A DNA stretch of 64,000 nucleotides from Nocardioides albertanoniae (GTDB lineage Bacteria; Actinomycetota; Actinomycetes; Propionibacteriales; Nocardioidaceae). Of the stretch, positions 17,674-25,424 are shown piece after piece (within the stretch, counting starts at the first letter, position 1; each line of letters begins with the position of its first letter). The translations under genes were made by a program, and so were the position numbers. The stretch is taken from NCBI RefSeq assembly GCF_006716315.1, contig NZ_VFOV01000001.1, positions 3,426,501 to 3,490,500 on the forward strand, read 5' to 3'. A model generated the notes under the pieces. That model made no database searches and was not told the origin of the DNA. It saw only the letters and a program-made list of their open reading frames with translations.

Positions 17674-18051
17674 TCAGGCCGTACGTAGCAGCCTGAACTC
17701 GTGCCGTTGCAGCACCTGCAGCACGAACCGGGCCGGGTAGCCGAACGCCTCACGCCCGGCATCGGACGGGCAGGGCTCGATCGCGGAGACATGGTGCCAC
17801 TCTCCGTCGACCAGCACCTCGCAGGCTCCGGCCGCGACGATGTTGCGATACCAGTTGACGCCTTCGCCGTAGGTGAGCTCGGCGATGAAACCTTCCGGCA
17901 CCCGCGCGAGGATGACCGGGGTCTCGTAGGTCTTCCCCGACTTACGCCCGACGTGACGCACGAGCGAGAACGGACCGCGCCCGGAGCGGGCCGCCCGCGT
18001 GGTCACCCGGTTGAGCGTGTTCTTCAGCAACCACAGCCATCTCCGACGCAT
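17674..18051 (-). CDS. Nitroreductase-family deazaflavin-dependent oxidoreductase (DDN/F420-binding)
   Basis: 125 residues, typical of the short DUF385/DDN family. Features: basic N-terminal helix (RRRWLWLLKNTLNRVTTR), the F420-phosphate binding motif region LVRHVGRKSGKTYETPV, and the conserved GVNWYRNIVAAG segment before the C-terminal strand (CEVLVDGEWHHV). Members use reduced F420H2 to reduce quinones or nitroaromatics and may protect against oxidative stress. It is monocistronic or co-transcribed with the CGNR gene upstream, whose stop lies 9 nt before its ATG. Confidence 0.88.
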   Translation of the reverse strand: MRRRWLWLLKNTLNRVTTRAARSGRGPFSLVRHVGRKSGKTYETPVILARVPEGFIAELTYGEGVNWYRNIVAAGACEVLVDGEWHHVSAIEPCPSDAGREAFGYPARFVLQVLQRHEFRLLRTA

Positions 18052-18060
18052 CTCAGCATC

Positions 18061-18621
18061 TTAATGAGTCCGAGGGCCACCAGGTCGGACCCGCCGGGCG
18101 CGGTGCCGGCGGACCGCATCGCGGTTGGCGCAGCGGACCGAGCAGTAGCGCTGCCGTCCGTTGCGGGTGACGTCCACGACCACGGCGGCGCACGGGTCTC
18201 CCTCGACGTTCCCCGCAGCACACCGGCCCAGGCGATGGATGCCCCGCGTGGTCAGGTGGAGCGCCGTGCCGACACTGATGACCGCTCGCAGCACGTCGGG
18301 GAGCGAATCGTTGGCGTCGTCGCGGTAGTGGAGGTGCCAGCCTTCGCCCCCGTGATCGGTCAGCCTCGGATACGCGGTCGCCCGCGCCATCAGCTCGTTG
18401 AGCAACCGCGCCCGTTCACCAGGCTCCGGCGCATCGACGACGCGGAGCCACTCGTCGATCACCTGACGAGTACGCAGGTGGTCGTCCGGAGACGCAGCGA
18501 AGTCCATCGTCATCCCGAACTCCCGCGTCCGAGCCTCGATGCCGGCCCGGTCCTCGGGCCAGTCGTCGGCGAGCGAGGCGGCCATGAGCACGGCGTACTC
18601 ACCGTAAGGGTTGAGATGCAT
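18061..18621 (-). CDS. CGNR zinc-finger (ABATE-domain) transcriptional regulator
   Basis: 186 residues from ATG 18621 (MHLNPYGEYAVLMAASLADDW). An upstream start at 18675 would overlap the divergent gene and lacks family support. The N-terminal ~130 residues match the ABATE-type ligand/stress-sensing domain. The C-terminal zinc finger has CAAG (normally CxxC at the first pair), CSVRCANRD with the CxNR signature, and a basic tail (RRHRARR). Family members act as DNA-binding regulators of unknown signals. The gene is divergent from the small Cys-containing protein at 18639, only 17 nt apart, so the promoters overlap. Confidence 0.85.
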   Translation of the reverse strand: MHLNPYGEYAVLMAASLADDWPEDRAGIEARTREFGMTMDFAASPDDHLRTRQVIDEWLRVVDAPEPGERARLLNELMARATAYPRLTDHGGEGWHLHYRDDANDSLPDVLRAVISVGTALHLTTRGIHRLGRCAAGNVEGDPCAAVVVDVTRNGRQRYCSVRCANRDAVRRHRARRVRPGGPRTH

Positions 18622-18638
18622 AAGACCATTACACCAGG

Positions 18639-18842
18639 GTGGTGACCATGACCGACAGCGCGACCAAGCAGTCACAGCACGCGTACGCCACCCACGACCA
18701 CGGCTGGCTCACCGAGTCCAGCCATCAGACCTCGGAGGGCCGAGTCCTCTACGTGCGCTGCACGCTCTGCGGCGTACGTCGCGTCGATCTCCAGCCGCAC
18801 GCGCTCCTGCCACCACAGCCACTGAGCCGCGCCCGGGGCTGA
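18639..18842 (+). CDS. Small conserved protein with CxxC motif
   Basis: 67 residues. The GTG at 18639 and the ATG at 18648 are both possible starts; 18648 (MTDSATK) fits the preceding GGTGGTGACC better. The core is HGWLTESSHQTSEGRVLYVR followed by CTLCGVRRVDL, a short two-strand plus CxxC knuckle that could bind zinc or a redox partner. Similar small proteins are familiar to me from actinobacterial genomes, without known function. Divergent from the CGNR regulator, which may control it. Confidence 0.6.
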   Translation: MVTMTDSATKQSQHAYATHDHGWLTESSHQTSEGRVLYVRCTLCGVRRVDLQPHALLPPQPLSRARG

Positions 18843-18844
18843 GT

Positions 18845-18863
18845 GGCGGAACGTCTCTCCGCC
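18845..18863. terminator. Hairpin between convergent genes, likely terminator
   Basis: GGCGGA-ACGTCTC-TCCGCC forms a 6-bp GC-rich stem with a 7-nt loop, 3 nt after one stop codon and 17 nt after the other. It could end transcription of the small CxxC gene and of the long catabolic operon that ends here on the minus strand. Confidence 0.45.
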
Positions 18864-18879
18864 GCCACCGATTCGGGTG

Positions 18880-19539
18880 TCATCCTGGCGCGTGCAGCGT
18901 GACCTCGAGCCGCGCTCGGAGCTCTGCCACCGTCGACCCGAACGTCTCGACGACTACCACCTCCCCGGAAGTCAGGTCGAAGATCGCCTCGTCGGTGTAG
19001 ACCCTGCTGACGCAGCTCAGGCCGGTCACCGGAAACGTGCACGTGGGCACCAGCTTCGGCCTGCCTTCGCGGTCGAAGAGGGTCATCATCACGAAGACGT
19101 GCCTGGCTCCGACAGCGAGGTCCATCGCGCCTCCGACCGCAGGGATCGCGTCGCGCTCGCCGGTGTGCCAATTGGCCAGCGTGCCGCGGGCGTCGACCTG
19201 GAACGCGCCCAGCACCGCCACGTCGAGGTGCCCGCCTCGCATCATCGCGAAGGACTGCGCGTGGTCGAAATAGGATGCCCCGGGCCGCTCGAGCACCGGG
19301 ATCTTGCCCGCGTTGACGAGGTCCGGATCGATATCGTCGCCGTGCGCGCGGGGGCCCATCCCGAGCATGCCGTTCTCGGTGTGCAGCACGATCCTCTTGG
19401 CAGGGTCGAGGTGGTCGGCGACGACGGTCGGCATCCCGATGCCGAGGTTCACGTAGGCGCCGTCGGGGATGTCGCGGACGACCCTGCGGGCCAGCTCGTC
19501 GCGGTTGAGCGCACCGCGGTCCACGTGCTCGCACGTCAT
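18880..19539 (-). CDS. 3-oxoacid CoA-transferase subunit B
   Basis: 219 residues. Class I CoA-transferase beta subunit: NLGIGMPTVVADHL near the N-terminus and the catalytic Glu in HTENGMLGMGP. The ending SGEVVVVETFGSTVAELRARL is family-typical. Together with the A subunit it moves CoA from succinyl-CoA (or acetyl-CoA) to a 3-oxoacid such as 3-oxoadipate or acetoacetate. Its start overlaps the subunit A stop by 4 nt, giving equal stoichiometry. It is the last gene of an eight-gene minus-strand operon. The adjacent thiolase suggests the product is a beta-ketoacyl-CoA. PcaJ, ScoB and AtoA-type roles cannot be separated from sequence alone. Confidence 0.9.
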   Translation of the reverse strand: MTCEHVDRGALNRDELARRVVRDIPDGAYVNLGIGMPTVVADHLDPAKRIVLHTENGMLGMGPRAHGDDIDPDLVNAGKIPVLERPGASYFDHAQSFAMMRGGHLDVAVLGAFQVDARGTLANWHTGERDAIPAVGGAMDLAVGARHVFVMMTLFDREGRPKLVPTCTFPVTGLSCVSRVYTDEAIFDLTSGEVVVVETFGSTVAELRARLEVTLHAPG

Positions 19540-20207
19540 CGCGTCACGACCACCCTGTCGACGTAGATTCCCGGAGTGACCACAGCCTCGGGATCGAGTG
19601 CCCCGACGGGTACGACCTCGGTGACCTCAGCGATCGTACGCTTGGCGGCGGCCGCCATGATGGGGCCGAAGTTGCGTCCGGTCTTGCGGTAGACGAGGTT
19701 CCCGCCGCGATCGGCCCGGTGAGCTCGGACCAGCGCGACATCGGCATGGATCGGGTACTCCAAGATGTGCTGCCGGCCGTCGATCGTCCGTGTCTCCTTC
19801 CCCTCGCCCAGCTCGGTCCCGGCTCCGGTGGGGGTGTAGAAACCACCGATCCCGGCGCCTCCGGCGCGGATACGCTCGGCGAGGTTGCCCTGAGGCGATA
19901 CCTCCAGCTCGATCCGGCGAGCGCGGTAGAGCCCGTCGAATACGTGGGAGTCGACCTGACGCGGGAACGAGCAGATGATCTTCCGGACACGTCCGGTGGC
20001 AAGCAGCGCGGCCAGTCCGGTCTCCCCGTTCCCAGCGTTGTTGTTGACGACCACCAGGTCCCCCGCCCCGGTGCGGCCCACCTCGTCGATGAGCGCATCG
20101 ATCAGGGCGTACGGCTGGCCAGCCGGGCCGAAGCCGCTGATCAGCACGGTGGCTCCGTCCGGAACTCCCTCGACCGCGCTGGCCGGGTCAGGGGCGATGG
20201 TCACCAT
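19536..20207 (-). CDS. 3-oxoacid CoA-transferase subunit A
   Basis: 223 residues from ATG 20207. Translating further upstream yields non-family residues and would overlap the thiolase. Alpha-subunit signatures: the glycine loop VLISGFGPAGQPYALIDAL (variant of the usual GGFGxxG), LVVVNNNAGNGETGLAALL, and the conserved GAGTELGEGKETR stretch. It forms the heterodimer or heterotetramer with subunit B immediately downstream, so the pair should activate a short oxoacid to its CoA ester. Separated from the thiolase stop by 4 nt. Confidence 0.9.
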   Translation of the reverse strand: MVTIAPDPASAVEGVPDGATVLISGFGPAGQPYALIDALIDEVGRTGAGDLVVVNNNAGNGETGLAALLATGRVRKIICSFPRQVDSHVFDGLYRARRIELEVSPQGNLAERIRAGGAGIGGFYTPTGAGTELGEGKETRTIDGRQHILEYPIHADVALVRAHRADRGGNLVYRKTGRNFGPIMAAAAKRTIAEVTEVVPVGALDPEAVVTPGIYVDRVVVTR

Positions 20208-20211
20208 CGCG

Positions 20212-21399
20212 TCAGCCCGCCTCGGGGTTCTCGAGCACGACTGCCAACCCCTGCCCGACCCCGATGCAGATCGCGGCAACGCCCCACCGCTCCCCTCGCT
20301 CGCGAAGCACAGCCGCCAGGGTGCCCAGCAGCCGCCCGCCGGAGGCACCCAGCGGGTGCCCGAGCGCGACGGCACCACCGCGGGTGTTCACGATCTCCGG
20401 GTCCACCGGCCATGATCCGATGCAGGCGAGCGACTGAGCAGCGAAGGCCTCGTTGAGCTCGACCGCGCCGACGTCGGACCAGCCGATGCCGGCACGTTCC
20501 AGCGCCCGGTTCGCGGCCTCGACGGGCGCGATCCCGAAGGCGGCCGGAGCCACTCCCACCGTCCCCCGGCCCGCGATCCGGGCAAGGGGGTCCCGGCCGA
20601 TGGTCGCCGCCGCACCTGAGGAGCCGAGGAGCACCGCGGACGCGCCGTCCGAGAGCGGAGATGCGTTACCGGCGGTGATGGTCCCCTCTGGCCGGAACGA
20701 CGGCCGCAGCCTGGCCAGCCCCTCGACCGTGCAGTCGTCACGCACGCCCTCGTCCCGCTCGAGCTCGGTGCCCGCGACGGGAACCACCAGATCGTCGTAG
20801 AAACCGTCGGCCCAGGCCTTCCCGGCCAGCCGGTGGGACCGCTCGGCGAAGGTGTCCTGCTGCTCCCGGGTGATCCCGAACTGCTCGGCCAGGACCTCGT
20901 TTGCCTCTCCGTTGGAGACCACCCACTCGTCCTTCATCTGCGGGTTGACCAGTCGCCATCCGAGCGCCGTCGAGACCATCGCGGCATCCCCGGCCGGAAA
21001 CGGACGTGTCGGCTTCGGCACGACCCACGGCGCCCGGCTCATTCCTTCGACGCCGCCGGCGACGACGACGTCCGCGTCGCCGGTCTCGATCGCCCGGGAG
21101 GCAAGCATGGCGGCATCGAGGCTGGAACCGCAGAGCCGGTTGACGGTGGTCCCAGGCACGCTCACCGGCAGATTGGCGAGCAGCACCGCCATCCGAGCGA
21201 CGTCGCGGTTGTCCTCCCCCGCTCCGTTGGCGTTGCCGTAGACGACATCATCGATCCGGGACGGGTCGAGGCGAGTGTTCCGGGCCATCAGGCCCGCCAG
21301 CGCGCTGGCGGCCAGGTCGTCGGTCCTCACCCCGGCGAGCGCCCCACCGTACCGGCCGAACGGCGTACGGACGGCGTCATAGACGTATGAACCGACCAT
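20212..21399 (-). CDS. Thiolase (acetyl-CoA acetyltransferase / 3-oxoadipyl-CoA thiolase type)
   Basis: 395 residues from ATG 21399, preceded by GAAGGGA. An upstream in-frame start at 21438 would overlap the previous gene and has no support. Catalytic residues are all present: Cys in NRLCGSSLDAAM, His in VALGHPLGASGGR, and the second Cys in AAICIGVGQG. YDAVRTPFGRYGG at the N-terminus is typical of degradative thiolases. It should cleave a 3-oxoacyl-CoA made by the CoA-transferase, giving acetyl-CoA plus a shortened acyl-CoA. The thiolase plus CoA-transferase arrangement recalls pcaF-pcaI-pcaJ of the beta-ketoadipate pathway. Confidence 0.92.
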   Translation of the reverse strand: MVGSYVYDAVRTPFGRYGGALAGVRTDDLAASALAGLMARNTRLDPSRIDDVVYGNANGAGEDNRDVARMAVLLANLPVSVPGTTVNRLCGSSLDAAMLASRAIETGDADVVVAGGVEGMSRAPWVVPKPTRPFPAGDAAMVSTALGWRLVNPQMKDEWVVSNGEANEVLAEQFGITREQQDTFAERSHRLAGKAWADGFYDDLVVPVAGTELERDEGVRDDCTVEGLARLRPSFRPEGTITAGNASPLSDGASAVLLGSSGAAATIGRDPLARIAGRGTVGVAPAAFGIAPVEAANRALERAGIGWSDVGAVELNEAFAAQSLACIGSWPVDPEIVNTRGGAVALGHPLGASGGRLLGTLAAVLRERGERWGVAAICIGVGQGLAVVLENPEAG

Positions 21400-21400
21400 C

Positions 21401-22477
21401 TCAAGATCCCTTCTTCGCCTGCGCACGGATGTCCTCAAAAGAGAAGTCGTTGATCTTGTCGAGCAGGTCGGTGGTGTAGATGTCGGTCGCCGGGAAGGAC
21501 TCCGGGATCAGGTCGGTCGACGCCATGAAGTCGACCATCTTCTGTGCGGACTCCTTGTCGATACCGCCCCACCGGCCTGCCTCGACTCCCTGGCCCTCCA
21601 GCCGAACCTTCAGCACGTTGACCTGCTCTTCGAGCGCCTCCTCCTCCGTGCCCTTGCCGCGGGTCTCCGGGTGCAGCTTCCACATGTCGCGCACCGCGGC
21701 CTCCGGGTTGGCCGTGGAGAAGACGAACCCCTTGGCGATCGCGCGGCCGAACCGCGCCAGGCCGTCCGGGTTGCTCTCCAAGGTCTTCTTCGTGACGGCG
21801 AAGCCGCCACCCCAGATGTCCTTGCTCTGCGGGACCTCGAGGGTGGTGAGGTCGACGCCCTCGTTCTCGACGATCGCGTACTGGGTGTCCCAGAGCGCCA
21901 GGACGTCGACCCTGCCGGACTCGATCGCGTCCTGCTGCTGAGGACCGACCCCGATGGGCACGTACTCGGCCTCGTCGGGGTTCATGCCGTTGAGCTGCAT
22001 CGCGCTGCGCGCGAAGGTGCCGCCCGAGCTCTGCACGGTCGTCACGCCGATGCGGCTGCCCGGCAGGTCTTCCAGGCTGTCCACGTCCGACCCGGCCGGC
22101 ACCTCCAGGGTCGATATCCAGCGTGGGTAGTAGGAGGCGAAGTAGGTCAGCCCCAGGTTCTTCGCGTGCCCGATGGCCACGGGCTCGGCGGTGATCATGC
22201 CGATGTCCGCCCCACCTCCGACCACCTGCTGTGCCACCTGCGTACCGGACGGGAACAGCTGCACCTTGACGTCCAGGCCCTCGTCCTCGAAGTAGCCCTC
22301 CGCCTCCGACACAGCTGTGGTGGCGTAGCCGGAGTTCCAGCTCGGTGAGGCGATCGCGAGGGTCAGGCTGTTGGCTCCGCCTTCCTCATCGGCGCTGGAG
22401 CCGCAGGCGGTGAGCATCGCAGCGGTGCACACCCCCACAGTCAGCCCCAGCAGGGTCTTGTATCGGTTCCATCTCAT
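21401..22477 (-). CDS. ABC transporter substrate-binding lipoprotein (NitT/TauT/SsuA type)
   Basis: 358 residues. Lipoprotein signal peptide with lipobox LTAC, Cys25. The mature protein follows the SsuA/THI5/NMT1 fold: SWNSGYATTAVSEAEGYFEDEG, VVGGGADIGMITAEP, a hinge region with LEDLPGSRIGVTTVQSSGG and the closing C-terminal helices. It captures a small organic solute outside the membrane. The matching ATPase and permease are not next to it but in the divergent operon (27359-29087). It lies between cyclase and thiolase genes and ends 1 nt before the thiolase start, so it is co-expressed with the catabolic enzymes. Confidence 0.9.
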   Translation of the reverse strand: MRWNRYKTLLGLTVGVCTAAMLTACGSSADEEGGANSLTLAIASPSWNSGYATTAVSEAEGYFEDEGLDVKVQLFPSGTQVAQQVVGGGADIGMITAEPVAIGHAKNLGLTYFASYYPRWISTLEVPAGSDVDSLEDLPGSRIGVTTVQSSGGTFARSAMQLNGMNPDEAEYVPIGVGPQQQDAIESGRVDVLALWDTQYAIVENEGVDLTTLEVPQSKDIWGGGFAVTKKTLESNPDGLARFGRAIAKGFVFSTANPEAAVRDMWKLHPETRGKGTEEEALEEQVNVLKVRLEGQGVEAGRWGGIDKESAQKMVDFMASTDLIPESFPATDIYTTDLLDKINDFSFEDIRAQAKKGS

Positions 22478-22529
22478 CGGTCGATTCCCTTCAGCAAAAA
22501 TGGTTCGTGCTCGATGACGCCCCGGATCG

Positions 22530-23543
22530 TCACTTGACCGCTATCGCATTGGCGGGTGATCCGACTCCTCCCACGAGGTTGAGGGGCTTGGCGGTGAGCA
22601 GGAACTCGTAGACCCCGTCTCGGGCACAGTCCTCCGCCAGCGCATCGAGGTCCCACAGCTCACCCAGCGAGAGGCCGAGCATCGCGATGAGCGGCCGGTG
22701 GAGCATCCCGTTGTGGAGCACTCCTCGCTCGGGTGCGGGTTCGTCGGGGTCGACGAAGCCGGAGTCCGGATTCACCGGGTGTGCCTCGACGCCCGAGTCG
22801 TCGGAGGCCACCATCGAGAACTGGTGGTCCCACAACCACGCGACCATCTCCTCGCACTGCTTCAGACCGGGGTGCCGGATGTGCGAGGAGAACTCGCCCC
22901 GCTCCTCCTGCGTCAGCGTCTCGAGGTAGTAGCGGGCCCAGCCGTACCGGATCATCAGGATGTCACCGCTGCGGAACGCCACTCCCTGCTCGGCTGCCGC
23001 ACCCTCCAGGTCCTCTGTCGTGAACATCTGGTTCGAGGCCATGTCGATCGGCGTCCCCCGACGCTCGAAGTAGCGTCCGAGGTCCAGGAGGACTCCTCGC
23101 CCGACAACCCCCTTCTCCGCGAGGTTCTGGATCCCGAGCGAGGGCTTTCCGACGTCGACGGCCGCATCGGGGACGCCGCCGTAGAACCCGTGCTCGGGAT
23201 CGCGGATGTGCCGCAGGCCGTCGATCTGCGAGCTCTGCTGCAGATAGTAGGAGTCCAGCCAGTCGTCGCGATGGTTCGGGTTGTTGGCGAACATCCGGTG
23301 TACGGCGGCCGGGCGTGTGCCGCCCGGGGCGGGCACGAAGCTGTTCACCGGGAAGTCGAGGTTGAAGGTCTTTCCGGTGCGGACCAGACCGGCCGCCGCA
23401 ACCGCGTGGTCGGGGGTGAGGAAGTTGATCATGCCCATCTCGTCACCGGGCCCGAAGACTCCCCAGCTCGAACCCGGGAGCCCGTCTCGGCGGACCTTCA
23501 GCTGCGCGTACGTCGGGACGTCTTGTCTGAGATCGGTGCTCAT
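22530..23543 (-). CDS. Cyclase-family hydrolase (kynurenine formamidase-like, PF04199 type)
   Basis: 337 residues, longer than the ~210-residue KynB branch and close to the longer bacterial cyclases. Visible motifs: WGVFGPGDEMGMINFLTP, an SSQIDGLRHI metal-site region (usually HxGTHxDxxxH; here the His ligands are partly replaced, with D and H in QIDGLRH), LDLGRYFERRG, and DSGVEAHPVN near the end. Family members hydrolyse amides, lactams or lactones with a bound divalent metal. In this operon it is the likely ring- or amide-opening step. Its start overlaps the LLM gene stop by 4 nt (ATGA). Confidence 0.85.
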   Translation of the reverse strand: MSTDLRQDVPTYAQLKVRRDGLPGSSWGVFGPGDEMGMINFLTPDHAVAAAGLVRTGKTFNLDFPVNSFVPAPGGTRPAAVHRMFANNPNHRDDWLDSYYLQQSSQIDGLRHIRDPEHGFYGGVPDAAVDVGKPSLGIQNLAEKGVVGRGVLLDLGRYFERRGTPIDMASNQMFTTEDLEGAAAEQGVAFRSGDILMIRYGWARYYLETLTQEERGEFSSHIRHPGLKQCEEMVAWLWDHQFSMVASDDSGVEAHPVNPDSGFVDPDEPAPERGVLHNGMLHRPLIAMLGLSLGELWDLDALAEDCARDGVYEFLLTAKPLNLVGGVGSPANAIAVK

Positions 23544-24502
23544 CGATTGCTTCCTGCTTCGGGGTCTCGCCAGGCCGGCAGGACTTCACTGCCGACGAGG
23601 CTGATGGTGTGGTGGGCGACGGACGGCGGTGTCCCGAGCGGCGCTACGCGTAGCTGCAGCGAGGTGACACCGGCCTCCGCGTACGACCGGACGGCCCGGG
23701 TGATGTCGTCGGGCGAGCCGACCAGCGGAAACTCCGCCTCGGCCGGACCGTCGGCTCCCGCCCAGGCCGAACGGCTCGTGTAGTAGTCGGCCACGGCCGC
23801 GAAGTGGCGCCGGGCCAACGTACGGGCGTGCTCGGCATCCTCGTGGACGAGGCAGAGACGCGTGGTCGCGACCTCCCCGGCTGCACCGGCACCGCGCTTC
23901 GACCAGAAGGCGGCCGACTGCCGCAGCAGCAGATCGTCGGTGTAGTTGGTGGCGCCGTAGAAGCCGTCGGCCAGCTCTGCTGCCCGCCGCACCGACACCG
24001 CTTTCTTGCCGCCGACCAGGATTCTCGGCCCGCCCTGTTGGGCCGGCTCCGGCACCACGACCCCCTTCGGGGCCGCCGACGGCGTCGCCCAGGTGGACCG
24101 CAGCGTCTCGAGCGCCTCGTCGAACGCCGGGCCCGCGCGGCCGCTCAGCTGGGCGCCGGTGCGCTGGGAGACCTCCGGCGCCCCGAGGCCGAGCCCCAGG
24201 GTGAGCCGGCCTTCGCACAGCTGGTCGAGGAGCGCCACCTCTTGGGCGAGTCTCTCGACGGAGTAGGCGCGCAGCAACAGGACCGCGGTGCCCAGGTGCA
24301 ACGACGTCCGCGCGGCCAGGTGCGCGAGCACCATCAACGAGGCCGGCAGATGGAACACCTGCGGTGACGCGTGGTAGCTCTCCCCCACCCAGGCGGACAC
24401 GAACCCGCGCGCCTCGGCATGGTCGAGCAACGCCACCGAGGCATCCAGCTGCGGGCGCACCGGGGCTGTGGAGCCCAGGTCGAGCGCGACACCGAACCGC
24501 AT
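23540..24502 (-). CDS. LLM-class flavin-dependent oxidoreductase
   Basis: 320 residues, a luciferase-like TIM barrel. The N-terminus MRFGVALDLGSTAPVRPQ, VSAWVGESYHASPQVFHLP, RTSLHLGTAVLLL and GRLTLGLGLGAPE are typical of F420- or FMN-dependent members. GPRILVGGKKAVSVRRAAELADGFYG marks the second half. It may hydroxylate or dehydrogenate the substrate before cyclase or aldolase action. FMN or F420 use cannot be told from these motifs. Its start lies 6 nt after the cupin gene stop. Confidence 0.87.
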   Translation of the reverse strand: MRFGVALDLGSTAPVRPQLDASVALLDHAEARGFVSAWVGESYHASPQVFHLPASLMVLAHLAARTSLHLGTAVLLLRAYSVERLAQEVALLDQLCEGRLTLGLGLGAPEVSQRTGAQLSGRAGPAFDEALETLRSTWATPSAAPKGVVVPEPAQQGGPRILVGGKKAVSVRRAAELADGFYGATNYTDDLLLRQSAAFWSKRGAGAAGEVATTRLCLVHEDAEHARTLARRHFAAVADYYTSRSAWAGADGPAEAEFPLVGSPDDITRAVRSYAEAGVTSLQLRVAPLGTPPSVAHHTISLVGSEVLPAWRDPEAGSNR

Positions 24503-24508
24503 CCGGGA

Positions 24509-25384
24509 TCAACCCTGGTCGGGCATCGGGTAGGTCGTCTCGTTGAGCACCCGACCCGGCATGAGCGAGAAGTCCACCCGTGGCGGGCAGAAGACGTCGA
24601 TCAACCGGTTGCTTCCCGGACCGATCGCCTGGCTGGTGTGGACCAACGGCGGCGGGATCACGGCAACCGACGGGCTGCCGCACACCACGTGCTCGTCCTC
24701 GCGCCACTCGCTGAGCCGCTTGCCCCACGGAGTCCTCAGGTGGTGCTCGTACTCTCCCTCGACCGCGAGCGAGCACTGCTCGAAGTCGTCGTGGTGGTGC
24801 GGGGAGAGACTGTCCGGGTCTCGCGGGCCGATCCGCGGAGCCAGCACGTTCACCATGAACGTGCTGCAGCGGAGCAGCTGCCCGGGTCTGGTTGGGTCCT
24901 GGGTCACCTCGAGGTCGGCCATCCGGTAGGCGCGGATCCGATAACCCTCGGGCGGTTCCGGCCACGCCGCGAACGGGGCGACGTACGGGTGGGCCTCGCG
25001 ATAGGACTCGGCATTGCGGGCGAGGTCGAGGACGTCTTGCGAACGGCACGTCAGCAGCCTCACCACGTGGCAGTCCGCGCGGGCGACGACGGAGCTGGTC
25101 CCGGGCGGGATCATCACGACCGCCCTCCTGGTGACCACCTCGCTCTCCTCGTTCGTCCGCACCTCCACGTCCCCGTCGTCCCCGGGGAGGATCAGCACGT
25201 ACTCGTCCGGCTGATCGGTCCGCTGCAGGACGTCGCCGGCGACCAGGGTGGTGTAGGCGAGGGCGAAGTTCTGCCCGCGTACGTACCAGGTCGCAGACCC
25301 CGCGGCGCTGGTCTCGTCGGGATCGCCCTGAGCAAGGTCGAGGTACTCCGGGACGGCAGGGGCCGACGGTGCGGTCACACTCAT
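24509..25384 (-). CDS. Two-domain cupin protein (bicupin)
   Basis: 291 residues with two cupin-like halves. The N-terminal half (LAYTTLVAGDVLQR, EYVLILPGDDGDVEV, VVMIPPGTSSVVA) lacks most His ligands. The C-terminal half retains a metal-site pattern, SPHHHDDFEQCSLAVEGEYEHH with the downstream VVHTSQ. This cupin type occurs in bacterial catabolic operons. The role may be a dioxygenase, isomerase or lactonase. A ribosome binding site, AGAGGAA, precedes the ATG. It lies second in the operon, between the DUF6282-like gene and the LLM oxidoreductase. Confidence 0.75.
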   Translation of the reverse strand: MSVTAPSAPAVPEYLDLAQGDPDETSAAGSATWYVRGQNFALAYTTLVAGDVLQRTDQPDEYVLILPGDDGDVEVRTNEESEVVTRRAVVMIPPGTSSVVARADCHVVRLLTCRSQDVLDLARNAESYREAHPYVAPFAAWPEPPEGYRIRAYRMADLEVTQDPTRPGQLLRCSTFMVNVLAPRIGPRDPDSLSPHHHDDFEQCSLAVEGEYEHHLRTPWGKRLSEWREDEHVVCGSPSVAVIPPPLVHTSQAIGPGSNRLIDVFCPPRVDFSLMPGRVLNETTYPMPDQG

Positions 25385-25424
25385 ATCAATTCCTCTCGTA
25401 GTGCTGGGTGGTTGCCGGGGATGG

